Origin: Actinomycetota bacterium
Lineage (GTDB): Bacteria > Actinomycetota > Thermoleophilia > Miltoncostaeales > Miltoncostaeaceae
NCBI GenBank assembly: GCA_005788075.1
Contig: SXZC01000233.1
Coordinates: 1 to 13,321 of the forward strand
DNA: 13,321 nucleotides
Reading direction: 5' to 3'
Part shown: piece after piece, positions 1 to 6,160 of the stretch
How the letters are laid out: each line of letters opens with the position of its first letter
How positions within the stretch are numbered: the stretch's first letter is position 1
Made by a program: the position numbers and the translations under genes
Notes under the pieces: model-generated
Told to the model about the DNA's origin: nothing
The model's database searches: none
The model's input: the letters and a program-made list of their open reading frames with translations, nothing else

Positions 1-95
1 CGACCACGTCCATCGCGACGCGTCGTCGAAGGCGGGCGGGATCTGGACGGCCTCGCCGGGCTGCCCCGGTCTCGAGACGCTGTGAGTCCCCTGCT
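1..95 (-). other. Coding-like sequence joined to the tRNA fragment, runs off the window
   Basis: On the minus strand, one frame is open from the tRNA fragment to base 1. It reads roughly SVSRPGQPGEAVQIPPAFDD then ASRWTWS, with nearly every codon ending in G or C, as in the real genes here. No ATG, GTG or TTG in this frame lies downstream of the in-frame TAG inside the tRNA D-arm, so the frame has no start. It may be the interior of a gene fused to the tRNA half. I do not recognise the protein. Confidence 0.35.
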
Positions 96-118
96 CTAAC
101 CAGCTGAGCTACGCGCCC
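87..118 (-). tRNA. Truncated tRNA gene, 5' half only
   Basis: Read on the minus strand from 118, this has a GGGCGCG acceptor strand, TA at positions 8-9, a canonical D-arm (GCTC-AGCTGGTTA-GAGC), A26, and the 5' strand of an anticodon stem (GGGGA). It resembles the 5' half of tRNA-Met/Ile(CAT)-type genes. After the stem comes CTCACA, so the nominal anticodon would be CAC. No UCCCC partner strand, T-arm or CGCGCCC acceptor complement follows in the remaining 86 bases to the window edge. The gene is therefore cut at the anticodon loop by recombination, an intron, or an assembly junction. The anticodon identity cannot be trusted. Confidence 0.7.
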
Positions 119-193
119 GCAGTGCACTGCTGATGATGCCAACCCGGGCCGGCGCGCGCGTGGTCCCGGCCTGCGCGCACAACGGGGGGAAAA

Positions 194-208
194 CCGGAAA
201 CGTTCCGG
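194..208. promoter_or_regulatory. Inverted repeat upstream of the histidine kinase
   Basis: CCGGAA-acg-TTCCGG is a perfect 6-bp dyad with a 3-nt centre. It lies about 54-68 nt before the predicted transcription start at 262. It could be an operator; nothing identifies the regulator. Confidence 0.25.
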
Positions 209-248
209 CGCACGCAGGGCGAGGCCATAACCGGGATGTGGGCGGGGC

Positions 249-254
249 TACCCT
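249..254 (+). promoter_or_regulatory. Predicted -10 box of leaderless histidine kinase gene
   Basis: TACCCT fits TAnnnT. It is followed by 7 nt and then ATG at 262, so transcription would begin at or next to the start codon. No Shine-Dalgarno sequence precedes this ATG, and no clear -35 box is visible. Confidence 0.5.
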
Positions 255-261
255 GACGGGT

Positions 262-2049
262 ATGGGTTTCCCCCTCATGAGACCCCAGCGTCTGATCGAG
301 GCGATCATCCTCCTGCAGGTGGGGATCTTCATCGCGGGCACGATGATGATCATCGCCAACGGCGAGACCGACCGCGCTGCGATGACCCTGGTGTTCGCCG
401 CCGTGGTCGTGGGCGTGACCGCGGTCTGCGCGATCATCCTCGGCCGGCGGCAGCGCACCATCACCTATGCCTACGTGCTGCTCGGGCTGCTGGCGTTCTT
501 CACCCTCGGCGCCCTGGCCTCGGGCATCTGGGGATGGGGCAGCCCGACCGCCGTGCTCGTGCGCTCGCTGGTGCCGCTCTCGACCATCTACATCGTGGCG
601 GCGTTCGATTCCGGGCGGCCCAGCACGTGGGTGGATCGCCGCGTTACGGTGCCCGCGCTCGTCGTTGCGGCCGCGCTGCTGGTCGCGGTGTTCATGACCA
701 CCCGCCAGGTGCCCGGCGGCCTGGTGGCGCTGCAGTGCGACTCCGCTTGCACGAGCGGATGGTTGAACGTCACGGACTCCCCGGGCGCCGGGGAGGTGCT
801 CTCGCGCATGTACCTCGTGGTGCGGGGCGTGGCGGTGCTGGCGATGTCGGCGGGAATCATCGTGCGCCTGCGCACCCTCAGGGGATCGCGCCTCACGGAG
901 TTCGCCTATCTGGGGGTGACGGCCCTGCTGTGGGGGGTTGGCGTGCTGGCCCAGGCCGTGGTGCAGGTGGTCGACCTCTACGCGTACGAGCGCATGGGCC
1001 CCCTCTACGTGGGCCAGCTGGCGTTGCGGGTGCTCCTGCCGCTTGCACTGCTGCTCGGCCTGATGCTCGGGGAGCTGCGGCGGGGCTCCCTGATCGAGCA
1101 GGAGTTCGCGAAGGTGCGGGGCGCACGCACGCGCGATGAGGTGCGCGACCGCCTGCGGGGGCTCCTCGAGGACCCCCAGCTCGAGATCGTCGCCGTGGGT
1201 GACGAGGTACCCGCCCCGGTGGGCATCGCCGAGGTGACGGAGCTGCATGCCGAGGACGGCAGGATGGTGGCCACGGTCATCCATCGACCGGGACTCGCAG
1301 TGGACCTCCCCGTGCCGTATGCCGTGAGCATCCCGGCCGCGACCTCGGCCCTGGAGCGCCTCGCCCTCGAGGAGCAGATCCGCGAGCTGCAGCAGGACGT
1401 CACCTCGGCGCGGGCGGCCGCCATGGCGGCGGGCGACGCGGAGCGTGCACGCATCGAGCGCGACCTGCACGATGGGGCCCAGGCACGCATCGTGCTGCTG
1501 CGCGGGCGCATCAATCGCCTCGCCCGCGAATCGCGGGCCGGTGACGCGGGCATCGAGGAGGGCATCGCCTCACTGGGCAACGACCTCGATGGGGTGCTGC
1601 AGGAGGTCCGGTCGCTCTCGTCGGGACTGCGCCCTCTCCGGCCGGGCACCCTCGTGACATCGGTGCGCGACTGCCTGGCAGAGGTCCCGCTTCGCACCGA
1701 GATGAATGCGGGAGATCCGGGCGACGTGCCCGAGGCTGTCGAGGTGGCGGTCTACTTCTGCATCCGCGAGGCGGTGCAGAACGCCATAAAGCATGCGGGG
1801 CCGGATGCCGCGGTGCGCGTGCAGATCGCACGCGAGGGCGACATCCTGGCGTTCACCGTGATCGATGATGGAGAGGGACTCCCGGAGGATGCCGCGTCGC
1901 GGCCCGCCGGCGGGATCGATGGCATGCGCGCGCGAATGGCCGGTGTCGGTGGGGCACTCGAGGTGATGCGCGGGGCTGCGGGGGGGACCGTCGTGACCGG
2001 GCGCGCCCCGGTTCAGGCCACTGCCGACTCGTCCCGGCTGGCCAGGTAG
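262..2049 (+). CDS. Membrane sensor histidine kinase, HisKA_3/NarL type
   Basis: Predicted sensor kinase of 595 aa that autophosphorylates on His and passes phosphate to a response regulator. Residues 1-270 hold about eight hydrophobic segments with short loops and no large extracellular domain. A cytoplasmic linker with a coiled-coil-like stretch (about 350-395) follows. The HisKA_3 dimerisation domain carries the H-box ERDLHDGAQ, with His403 as the likely phosphoacceptor. The HATPase_c domain has an N-box with Asn507 (EAVQNAIKHA) and a G1 motif near Asp536 (DDGEG). The open frame continues upstream to 133, but ATG 262 is chosen because a -10 box sits 7 nt before it and the first TM segment starts soon after; ATG 277 is an alternative. 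The likely partner is the convergent regulator downstream, whose gene overlaps this one by 37 bp. The ligand is unknown; the sensing module looks intramembrane. Confidence 0.93.
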   Translation: MGFPLMRPQRLIEAIILLQVGIFIAGTMMIIANGETDRAAMTLVFAAVVVGVTAVCAIILGRRQRTITYAYVLLGLLAFFTLGALASGIWGWGSPTAVLVRSLVPLSTIYIVAAFDSGRPSTWVDRRVTVPALVVAAALLVAVFMTTRQVPGGLVALQCDSACTSGWLNVTDSPGAGEVLSRMYLVVRGVAVLAMSAGIIVRLRTLRGSRLTEFAYLGVTALLWGVGVLAQAVVQVVDLYAYERMGPLYVGQLALRVLLPLALLLGLMLGELRRGSLIEQEFAKVRGARTRDEVRDRLRGLLEDPQLEIVAVGDEVPAPVGIAEVTELHAEDGRMVATVIHRPGLAVDLPVPYAVSIPAATSALERLALEEQIRELQQDVTSARAAAMAAGDAERARIERDLHDGAQARIVLLRGRINRLARESRAGDAGIEEGIASLGNDLDGVLQEVRSLSSGLRPLRPGTLVTSVRDCLAEVPLRTEMNAGDPGDVPEAVEVAVYFCIREAVQNAIKHAGPDAAVRVQIAREGDILAFTVIDDGEGLPEDAASRPAGGIDGMRARMAGVGGALEVMRGAAGGTVVTGRAPVQATADSSRLAR

Positions 2050-2705
2050 AGCAGCGCCGCCGCCACGCGGCGGTTGGTCGCCGGCGAGGACTCGATCGGG
2101 AGTGCCCGGAACAGCGCGGTGACGCGCTTCTCCACGGCGCCGGGGGTGAGGGACAGCCGGTCCGCGATGCCCTCGTTGCTCAGCCCCTCGGCGATGAGGA
2201 CCAGCACCTCGCGCTGGCGCCGGCTGAGGTCCTGCAGGGGATCGCTCGCCCCGGCGTCGCTCATCAACTGCGCCACCACGGCGGGATCGACGACCGTCTG
2301 GCCCGCGGCCACCGCGCGAATGGCGGCCTGTATCTCGTCGGGCTGTGCCATCGACTCCTTGAGCATGTAGCCGCGCCCGCGCTCGCCGTGCGCGAGCACC
2401 TGGGTGGCCACCGCGGTCTCGATGAACTGCGTGAAGAGGATGAAGCCGGTGCGCAACCGATTGCTCTCGATGTGGGTGAGCACATGGAGGCCCTCGTCGT
2501 CTCCCGTCGGGGGCATGCGCAAATCGCACACCACCACGTCGGGCCGCTCGCGCGAGACGGCGGCCATCACCGACTCGCGGTCGGCGCCGATCGCAACCAC
2601 CTGCATGCCGTCCGCCTCGTCGATGACCTCCTGCAGTCCGCGGGCGAGGAGCGGATGGTCCTCACCGATGACGACGCGGATCGTGTTGTCATCGCGACGT
2701 GGCAT
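2013..2705 (-). CDS. NarL/LuxR-family response regulator
   Basis: DNA-binding response regulator, 230 aa, the family's usual length. The N-terminal receiver domain (about 8-125) has the acidic pair Glu15-Asp16, phosphoacceptor Asp61 (VVCDLRMPP), Thr92, and conserved Lys116 in GYMLKES. A C-terminal LuxR-type helix-turn-helix spans about 158-212 (LSRRQREVLVLIAEGLSNEG and following). Family knowledge: such regulators pair with HisKA_3 kinases, so the adjacent kinase is the likely partner. The arrangement is odd: instead of an operon, the two genes converge and overlap by 37 bp, so their mRNAs are antisense at the 3' ends. The start at 2705 is supported by a GATAAT box 6 nt upstream and the absence of an SD. 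The divergent lipoprotein gene at 2856 may be a target (inference). Confidence 0.93.
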   Translation of the reverse strand: MPRRDDNTIRVVIGEDHPLLARGLQEVIDEADGMQVVAIGADRESVMAAVSRERPDVVVCDLRMPPTGDDEGLHVLTHIESNRLRTGFILFTQFIETAVATQVLAHGERGRGYMLKESMAQPDEIQAAIRAVAAGQTVVDPAVVAQLMSDAGASDPLQDLSRRQREVLVLIAEGLSNEGIADRLSLTPGAVEKRVTALFRALPIESSPATNRRVAAALLYLASRDESAVA

Positions 2706-2711
2706 GCCTGC

Positions 2712-2717
2712 ATTATC
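2712..2717 (-). promoter_or_regulatory. Predicted -10 box of leaderless response regulator gene
   Basis: On the minus strand GATAAT (one mismatch to TATAAT) is followed by GCAGGC and then the ATG at 2705, a 6-nt gap. That predicts transcription starting at the start codon. Confidence 0.5.
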
Positions 2718-2781
2718 GCGGAGGGGACCCGCGGGGCCATTCGGGTTATCCCGCCGTTGCGGTGCTCACCGCTCGAGAAGA

Positions 2782-2798
2782 CCGCGGGCGCCCCGCGG
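2782..2798. promoter_or_regulatory. GC-rich inverted repeat between divergent regulator and lipoprotein genes
   Basis: CCGCGGG-cgc-CCCGCGG is a perfect 7-bp dyad. It sits in the 150-bp divergent intergenic region, roughly 25-40 nt upstream of the likely lipoprotein transcription start. It may be an operator, possibly for the neighbouring response regulator; this is positional inference only. Confidence 0.3.
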
Positions 2799-2811
2799 AA
2801 CACCGCAGGAG

Positions 2812-2834
2812 TACGGTGGTTGGAATCACCAACC
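2812..2834 (+). promoter_or_regulatory. Possible -10 box plus start-site dyad of the lipoprotein gene
   Basis: TACGGT (2812-2817) fits TAnnnT and would place the transcription start near 2824. A perfect dyad, GGTTGG-aatca-CCAACC (2818-2834), overlaps that point, so it could be an operator or a short 5' hairpin. The leader would be about 32 nt, with an SD before ATG 2856. Confidence 0.35.
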
Positions 2835-2855
2835 CCGCACTGAAGGGAACCCTCT

Positions 2856-3203
2856 ATGAATCGCCGCCTCAGGATGGCCGCCGCCGTGCTGGCCGCCGGA
2901 GCTGTCGTCATTAGCACCGCCGGCTGCTCGATGGGAGGCGACGACGCGCCTGCCACCACCACGGTGGAGACCGAGGCCCCGGCGCCCACCACCACTCAGG
3001 CGCCCACCACCGTGACCGAGCAGACCACGGTGACGCAGCAGAACCAGAACAACCAGAACAACAACAACCAGAACCAGGGCAACTCGAACCAGGCCGAGGG
3101 CGAGGCCATCGGCCGCGCCGAGGAGAGCGCCGGGCTCTCGGAGGCCAAGAAGGAGTGCCTGGCCAACGCGCCGTCGGCTGCCGACTGCGCGAACATCCCG
3201 TAG
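2856..3203 (+). CDS. Small N/Q-rich lipoprotein, function unknown
   Basis: 115-aa predicted lipoprotein. The signal peptide has a basic start (MNRRLRM), a hydrophobic core and a lipobox TAGC with Cys24 as the lipidation site. The mature part has three sections: a Thr/Pro/Glu-rich spacer (about 32-58), an almost pure Asn/Gln stretch (about 61-75), and a short C-terminal segment with two Cys (KKECLANAPSAADC) that could form a disulfide. No enzymatic domain is visible, and such low-complexity regions usually act as flexible, envelope-spanning linkers. Unlike its neighbours it has a clear ribosome binding site, AAGGGA at 2843-2848, 7 nt before ATG. It is divergent from the response regulator and followed by a strong hairpin, so it is probably monocistronic. 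Confidence 0.85.
   Translation: MNRRLRMAAAVLAAGAVVISTAGCSMGGDDAPATTTVETEAPAPTTTQAPTTVTEQTTVTQQNQNNQNNNNQNQGNSNQAEGEAIGRAEESAGLSEAKKECLANAPSAADCANIP
3036..3077 (+). repeat. In-frame CAG/AAC trinucleotide tract
   Basis: Fourteen consecutive codons are all CAG or AAC, encoding the Gln/Asn run of the lipoprotein. Such a tract could change length by slippage in 3-bp steps without breaking the frame. Confidence 0.75.
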
Positions 3204-3230
3204 GCCCAGGCCGCGGGATACCGCATGCCG

Positions 3231-3262
3231 CCCGGTCCCGGCGCCATCGCGCCGGGACCGGG
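3231..3262. terminator. Strong hairpin, likely bidirectional terminator
   Basis: A perfect 14-bp inverted repeat: left arm 3231-3244 (CCCGGTCCCGGCGC), loop CATC, right arm 3249-3262. It starts 27 bp after the lipoprotein stop and ends 7 bp beyond the stop of the small minus-strand gene at 3270, so it can serve both convergent genes. There is no T-run on either side, which is common for hairpins in high-GC actinobacteria. Confidence 0.7.
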
Positions 3263-3269
3263 AGTGGCA

Positions 3270-3476
3270 TTACCCCTGCTCACCCCCCGCTGACGCATCG
3301 CCTCGAGGCCGCGCGTGCTCGCGATGATCGTGGTGCACGTGGACGTCCTTGCGCTCGTGCCAGCCGTCGGATTGCTCGGCCTTGGTGGGCACCTGGTCGC
3401 GGGTCACCTCACGATCCGGTGCCTCGCGATGGCGCGGCTGGCGCAGCCGCACGCGCATGCGTCTCATCAGGCTCAT
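3270..3476 (-). CDS. Possible small basic, His-rich protein
   Basis: 68-aa candidate gene with no recognised family. The first 25 residues are rich in Arg (MSLMRRMRVRLRQPRHRE). The middle has DGWHERKDVHVHHDHREH, a His/Asp/Glu cluster that could bind metal (inference). Support for coding: about 80% of codons end in G or C, a GGAGG motif lies 4 nt before ATG 3476, a TATCAC box (3512-3517, minus) would give a leader of about 30 nt, and the stop is just before the strong hairpin. Against: no domain, short length, and high-GC DNA readily yields open frames. Confidence 0.45.
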   Translation of the reverse strand: MSLMRRMRVRLRQPRHREAPDREVTRDQVPTKAEQSDGWHERKDVHVHHDHREHARPRGDASAGGEQG

Positions 3477-3810
3477 GGGTCCTCCGGTCTTCGCTCGTCG
3501 TGGCCGGCCCGGTGATACCGGCTCTGCGCCACGATCGCGCCACCCGAATGGACGGGACGCCCACGCACGTCACCTGATCGCCGGTTCCTCGCGACCGCTG
3601 CCAAGCGGCATTGCCCGGCGCGTGCGACCGGAGCAGCATGGACGGCAACCGGTCAGGGACCGGCTGATGACCGAGCGGGGTCCATCCCGCCGGTGTCAAT
3701 GTCCCGACGGGGCGGCGCGGCATGCATCGTCGCCCCGCCGGGCACCGTTCTCCGGCCGGGAGCGCCGGTTCCCGGCCTCCTGTCGCTCGGGCCGGGGTAG
3801 CGTCTTGCCC
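3477..3810. other. 334-bp intergenic region with dyads, no gene seen
   Basis: Between divergent genes, this holds the putative SD and -10 of the small minus-strand gene (3477-3520) and the promoter of the dehydrogenase (3798-3803). It also has two dyads: CCGGTC-agg-GACCGG (3649-3663) and a stem pairing 3708-3717 with 3728-3737 (CGGGGCG against CGCCCCG plus three inner pairs). Open frames crossing it lack start signals and have non-protein-like composition. Confidence 0.5.
3798..3803 (+). promoter_or_regulatory. Predicted -10 box of leaderless dehydrogenase gene
   Basis: TAGCGT is followed by CTTGCCC (7 nt) and ATG 3811. No SD is present, so a leaderless transcript starting at the ATG is predicted. 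Confidence 0.5.
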
Positions 3811-4611
3811 ATGGATCCCTCAGGCAGGCACGTGGTGATCACCGGGGCGTCGCGCGGTGTGGGCGCGGCGCTCGCGGACGAGTTCGCGGCGAAGGGCGCG
3901 CGGGTGACGCTGGTGGCGCGCAGCGTCGACGCCCTCGCGCAGGTAGCCGAGCGCACGGGTGGCAACGCCGTGCCCGCCGACCTGGCCGACCCGGCGCAGG
4001 TGGACGGCCTCATCGGTCGCATCGAGGCCGACTTCGGGCCCGTGGACATCCTCGTGAACAACGCAGGCATCGACCTCACCGGCGCCTTCACCGACATGCC
4101 CATGGGTGACATCCAGCGCATGGTGCAGCTGAACGCCATCACCGTGGCCGAGCTCACCCGGCAGGTGCTGCCCGGAATGATCGAGCGCGGTGGTGGCCAC
4201 GTGGTGCAGGTGTCGTCGATGGCCGGCACGGGAACGTTCCCGGGAATCTCGGTGTACGGCGGCACGAAGGCCTTCGTCACGCAGATGACCGCCGGCGTAC
4301 GGCTCGAGATGAAGGGCCTGCCCATCGGCCTCACCGTGGTGGAGACCGGCCTCATCACCCCTACGGACATGGCTGATTCGGTGCTGTCGTACCCGCCCAC
4401 CGAGGCGTCGTTCAAGCGCTTCTACCGGCTGATGCTGCTCGCCGACGCCGACGTGGTGAAGGTGGCGCGAAAGACCGTGCGGGCGGTGGAGAAGGGCAAG
4501 CGCACGGTGCGCATGCCGGCCCGGGCGTTCCTCTTCCCGGCGCTCACCAACGCCCCGCGGCGCATGGTGGAGTGGTTCCTGGTGGGCGTGCCCCGTCGCG
4601 TCGGCGACTAG
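3811..4611 (+). CDS. Short-chain dehydrogenase/reductase (classical SDR)
   Basis: 266-aa NAD(P)-dependent oxidoreductase with a Rossmann fold, of normal length for classical SDRs. Visible motifs: cofactor loop TGASRGVG (11-18), an acidic Asp57-Leu58 pair contacting adenine, NNAG (83-86), catalytic Asn108, Ser135/Ser136, and Tyr149-x-x-x-Lys153 (YGGTK). Arg15 after TGAS and Arg37 at the end of the second strand suggest an NADP(H) preference (inference). The C-terminal part (about 200-266) is basic and hydrophobic (FLFPALTNAPRRMVEWFLVG), as in SDRs that associate loosely with membranes and act on lipid or fatty substrates; the substrate cannot be named. An upstream extension of the frame to 3349 is rejected because the -10 box sits 7 nt before ATG 3811 and the extension has no SDR homology. 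It appears monocistronic. Confidence 0.93.
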   Translation: MDPSGRHVVITGASRGVGAALADEFAAKGARVTLVARSVDALAQVAERTGGNAVPADLADPAQVDGLIGRIEADFGPVDILVNNAGIDLTGAFTDMPMGDIQRMVQLNAITVAELTRQVLPGMIERGGGHVVQVSSMAGTGTFPGISVYGGTKAFVTQMTAGVRLEMKGLPIGLTVVETGLITPTDMADSVLSYPPTEASFKRFYRLMLLADADVVKVARKTVRAVEKGKRTVRMPARAFLFPALTNAPRRMVEWFLVGVPRRVGD

Positions 4612-4981
4612 CGCATGACCACCCGCAACGCGCGGGGACGTGATGGGCAGCGACGTGGCATCCAGGGCCTACGGCGTGCGCGCAGCACGGGGATGGGTGC
4701 TCCGCCCGACCTGATTGGATCACGCGAGATGCGGGGATCACCTCCGAGCGCCTGTGCGGGAAGCATGTGGTCGATGACGCGTGATCCGGAGACGACCATG
4801 CCTGCTGATTCTTAGCGCCCTCGATGCTCCGGGGGTGGAGCCGTCACACCAGTGATACCCACGCTTGGCCCGGGTAGGTAAGGCACCGCAACACCGCGAA
4901 GGATATTTCCCGCTCCGTGCTGTGAACGGGCCCCGATCCCCTCGGCGCCGCGGACCTCGGCCTGCGTAACGTGCCGCCCCC
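4612..4981. other. 370-bp intergenic region, no convincing gene
   Basis: Short frames on both strands look non-coding. The only structure seen is a perfect 10-bp inverted repeat, GGATCACGCG (4717-4726) and CGCGTGATCC (4778-4787), separated by 51 nt, plus the predicted promoter at the right end. It is slightly more AT-rich around 4895-4925 (GAAGGATATTTCCCG). A small RNA cannot be excluded. Confidence 0.5.
4967..4972 (+). promoter_or_regulatory. Predicted -10 box before the three-helix domain gene
   Basis: TAACGT ends 9 nt before ATG 4982, and no SD is present. Spacing is slightly longer than for the other leaderless genes but still compatible with initiation at or 1-3 nt before the ATG. Confidence 0.4.
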
Positions 4982-5296
4982 ATGCCGCCTCTCCCTGATG
5001 CCCGCCCCAGCACGTGTTCGCTCGCCATGATGGCCAGCGCGGCGCGCGAGGTGTCGCCTGCCGCCGTCGCCGGTCGCGCCCGTCAGTTCGAGATGGCCTT
5101 GGCCGCGCTCGTGGGGGAGTTCGGCCGCATCTTCAGCGTCGACTTCGTGGAGCGCACGCTGGGCGATTGCGTGACGCAGGCCGTCGCGCTCACGGATGAC
5201 CCGGATCTGGTGTCGCTCATCAGCTTCCGGGTGGCGCGCGAGCGCCTGGAGCAGGCGGCGCGCGTGCGCTCCGCCACGCTCGACGCCGTGGCCTAG
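4982..5296 (+). CDS. Stand-alone three-helix-bundle domain protein (phosphatase N-terminal-like)
   Basis: 104-aa protein. From about residue 40, the pattern LVGEFGRIFSVDFVERTLGD ... DDPDLVSLISFRVARERLEQ matches, from memory, the N-terminal three-helix bundle found before the catalytic domain in some actinobacterial low-molecular-weight phosphatase/arsenate-reductase proteins (usual pattern: FAGVFSxExVERxVxES...LxxRFARERL). Here there is no catalytic domain and no C-x5-R loop: the gene ends right after the third helix. It may be a dimerisation or adaptor module. The first 35 residues are low-complexity, and internal ATGs at 5029 and 5032 are alternative starts; 4982 is preferred because of the upstream -10 box. 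Confidence 0.65.
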   Translation: MPPLPDARPSTCSLAMMASAAREVSPAAVAGRARQFEMALAALVGEFGRIFSVDFVERTLGDCVTQAVALTDDPDLVSLISFRVARERLEQAARVRSATLDAVA

Positions 5297-5330
5297 CCCC
5301 GGGGCGCACACGGCGCCGTCGGGCGGGGCT
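5295..5330 (+). terminator. Nested hairpin overlapping the stop codon
   Basis: AGCCCCG (5295-5301) pairs with CGGGGCT (5324-5330), enclosing a second stem GGCGC/GCGCC (5303-5307 with 5313-5317). It begins inside the TAG stop and has no T-run. It could end the upstream transcript just before the methyltransferase promoter. Confidence 0.35.
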
Positions 5331-5344
5331 GCGCTGCCGTGGGG

Positions 5345-5350
5345 GACAAT
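5345..5350 (+). promoter_or_regulatory. Predicted -10 box of leaderless methyltransferase gene
   Basis: GACAAT is followed by CCCCGC and ATG 5357, a 6-nt gap. It also rules against an in-frame GTG start at 5339, which would lie upstream of this box. Confidence 0.45.
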
Positions 5351-5356
5351 CCCCGC

Positions 5357-6160
5357 ATGTCCACACAACGCCGAGACACCATCGCCGGGGGCTTTACCGA
5401 GACCGCCTCCGACTACGAGGGCGCAGTTCGCTACAACCTCGAGGGCGCGCAGCGCATGGTGCTGTCGATCCCCCCGGGTCGCTACGACGACGTGCTGGAT
5501 GTCGGCTGCGGCAGCGGCTGGGCCGCCCAGGCGGTGATCGACCGCTTCCACCCCGCGCGGGTGACCGGGGTGGACCCCTCCGAGGGCATGCTCGAGCAGT
5601 TCCAGGCCAAGGTCGGTTCCATCGAGTGCGTGGAGGTGTCGCTGGTGCAGGCGGGCGTGGAGGACATGCCCGTGGAGCCGGAGTCGTTCGACCTGGTGGT
5701 GTGCTCAATGGCCTACCACTGGTTCCAACGGCGCTGGGACGCCGCCGAGGCGATGGCCCGCGCCATGCGGCCCGGCGGGGTCGTCGCCATCCTCTGCTCG
5801 GGCAAGGGCGGGGAGCAGGCCTACCGCGACGTGATCGCCGACGTGGAGCCCATCAACTACGCCTGGCTGGGCGCGTTCGACGGCAACCTGCGCGACATCG
5901 GCGAGATGGAGGGCTACCTGGTGGGCGCGGGTCTCGAGCCCATCGACATCTGGATGGAGCGTCGCGTGCGCCACGTGCCCGTTGAGCAGTACATGGAGCG
6001 CATGCGCGTGGTGGCCGGGCACATCATCGGAGACCCGTCCGACCCCGACGTGGCCGCCTGGCTGGGCCGCGTGGAGCAGAAGATGCGCGAGCGGTCGGGC
6101 CCCCGCGGCTGGACCTACGACTTCGTCAAGCTCTACGCGGTGGCGCGAAAGCCCGGATGA
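5357..6160 (+). CDS. Class I SAM-dependent methyltransferase
   Basis: 267-aa soluble methyltransferase of the Methyltransf_11 (UbiE/biotin-synthesis BioC-like) type that transfers a methyl group from S-adenosylmethionine to an unidentified small molecule. Visible motifs: motif I VLDVGCGSGW (46-55), the acidic end of strand 2 at Asp73 (VTGVDPSEGM), motif IV DLVVCSMAYHWF (112-123), and the post-motif MRPGGVVAIL typical of this superfamily. The helical C-terminal half (about 165-267) probably forms the substrate lid. The early F-x-x-T-A-x-x-Y segment (FTETASDY, 13-20) is common in BioC/UbiE-like enzymes. Its stop overlaps the start of the next gene (ATGA, 6157-6160), so the two are translationally coupled. 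The start at 5357 is chosen from the promoter spacing. Confidence 0.9.
   Translation: MSTQRRDTIAGGFTETASDYEGAVRYNLEGAQRMVLSIPPGRYDDVLDVGCGSGWAAQAVIDRFHPARVTGVDPSEGMLEQFQAKVGSIECVEVSLVQAGVEDMPVEPESFDLVVCSMAYHWFQRRWDAAEAMARAMRPGGVVAILCSGKGGEQAYRDVIADVEPINYAWLGAFDGNLRDIGEMEGYLVGAGLEPIDIWMERRVRHVPVEQYMERMRVVAGHIIGDPSDPDVAAWLGRVEQKMRERSGPRGWTYDFVKLYAVARKPG

Noticed and set aside
1..95. Group I intron in the tRNA
   Set aside because: The expected U at the end of the 5' exon is missing, no conserved core can be seen in the short stretch, and the sequence looks protein-coding. Not fully excluded because the window ends.
109..1470. 453-codon open frame antisense to the histidine kinase
   Set aside because: Same composition artefact; it runs through kinase transmembrane and linker coding sequence and has no start signals.
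3036..3077. CRISPR or other non-coding tandem repeat
   Set aside because: The unit is a codon, the tract is in frame in a good lipoprotein gene, and there are no spacers.
3349..3810. N-terminal extension of the dehydrogenase frame
   Set aside because: The extra 154 residues are not SDR-like, and a -10 box sits immediately before ATG 3811.
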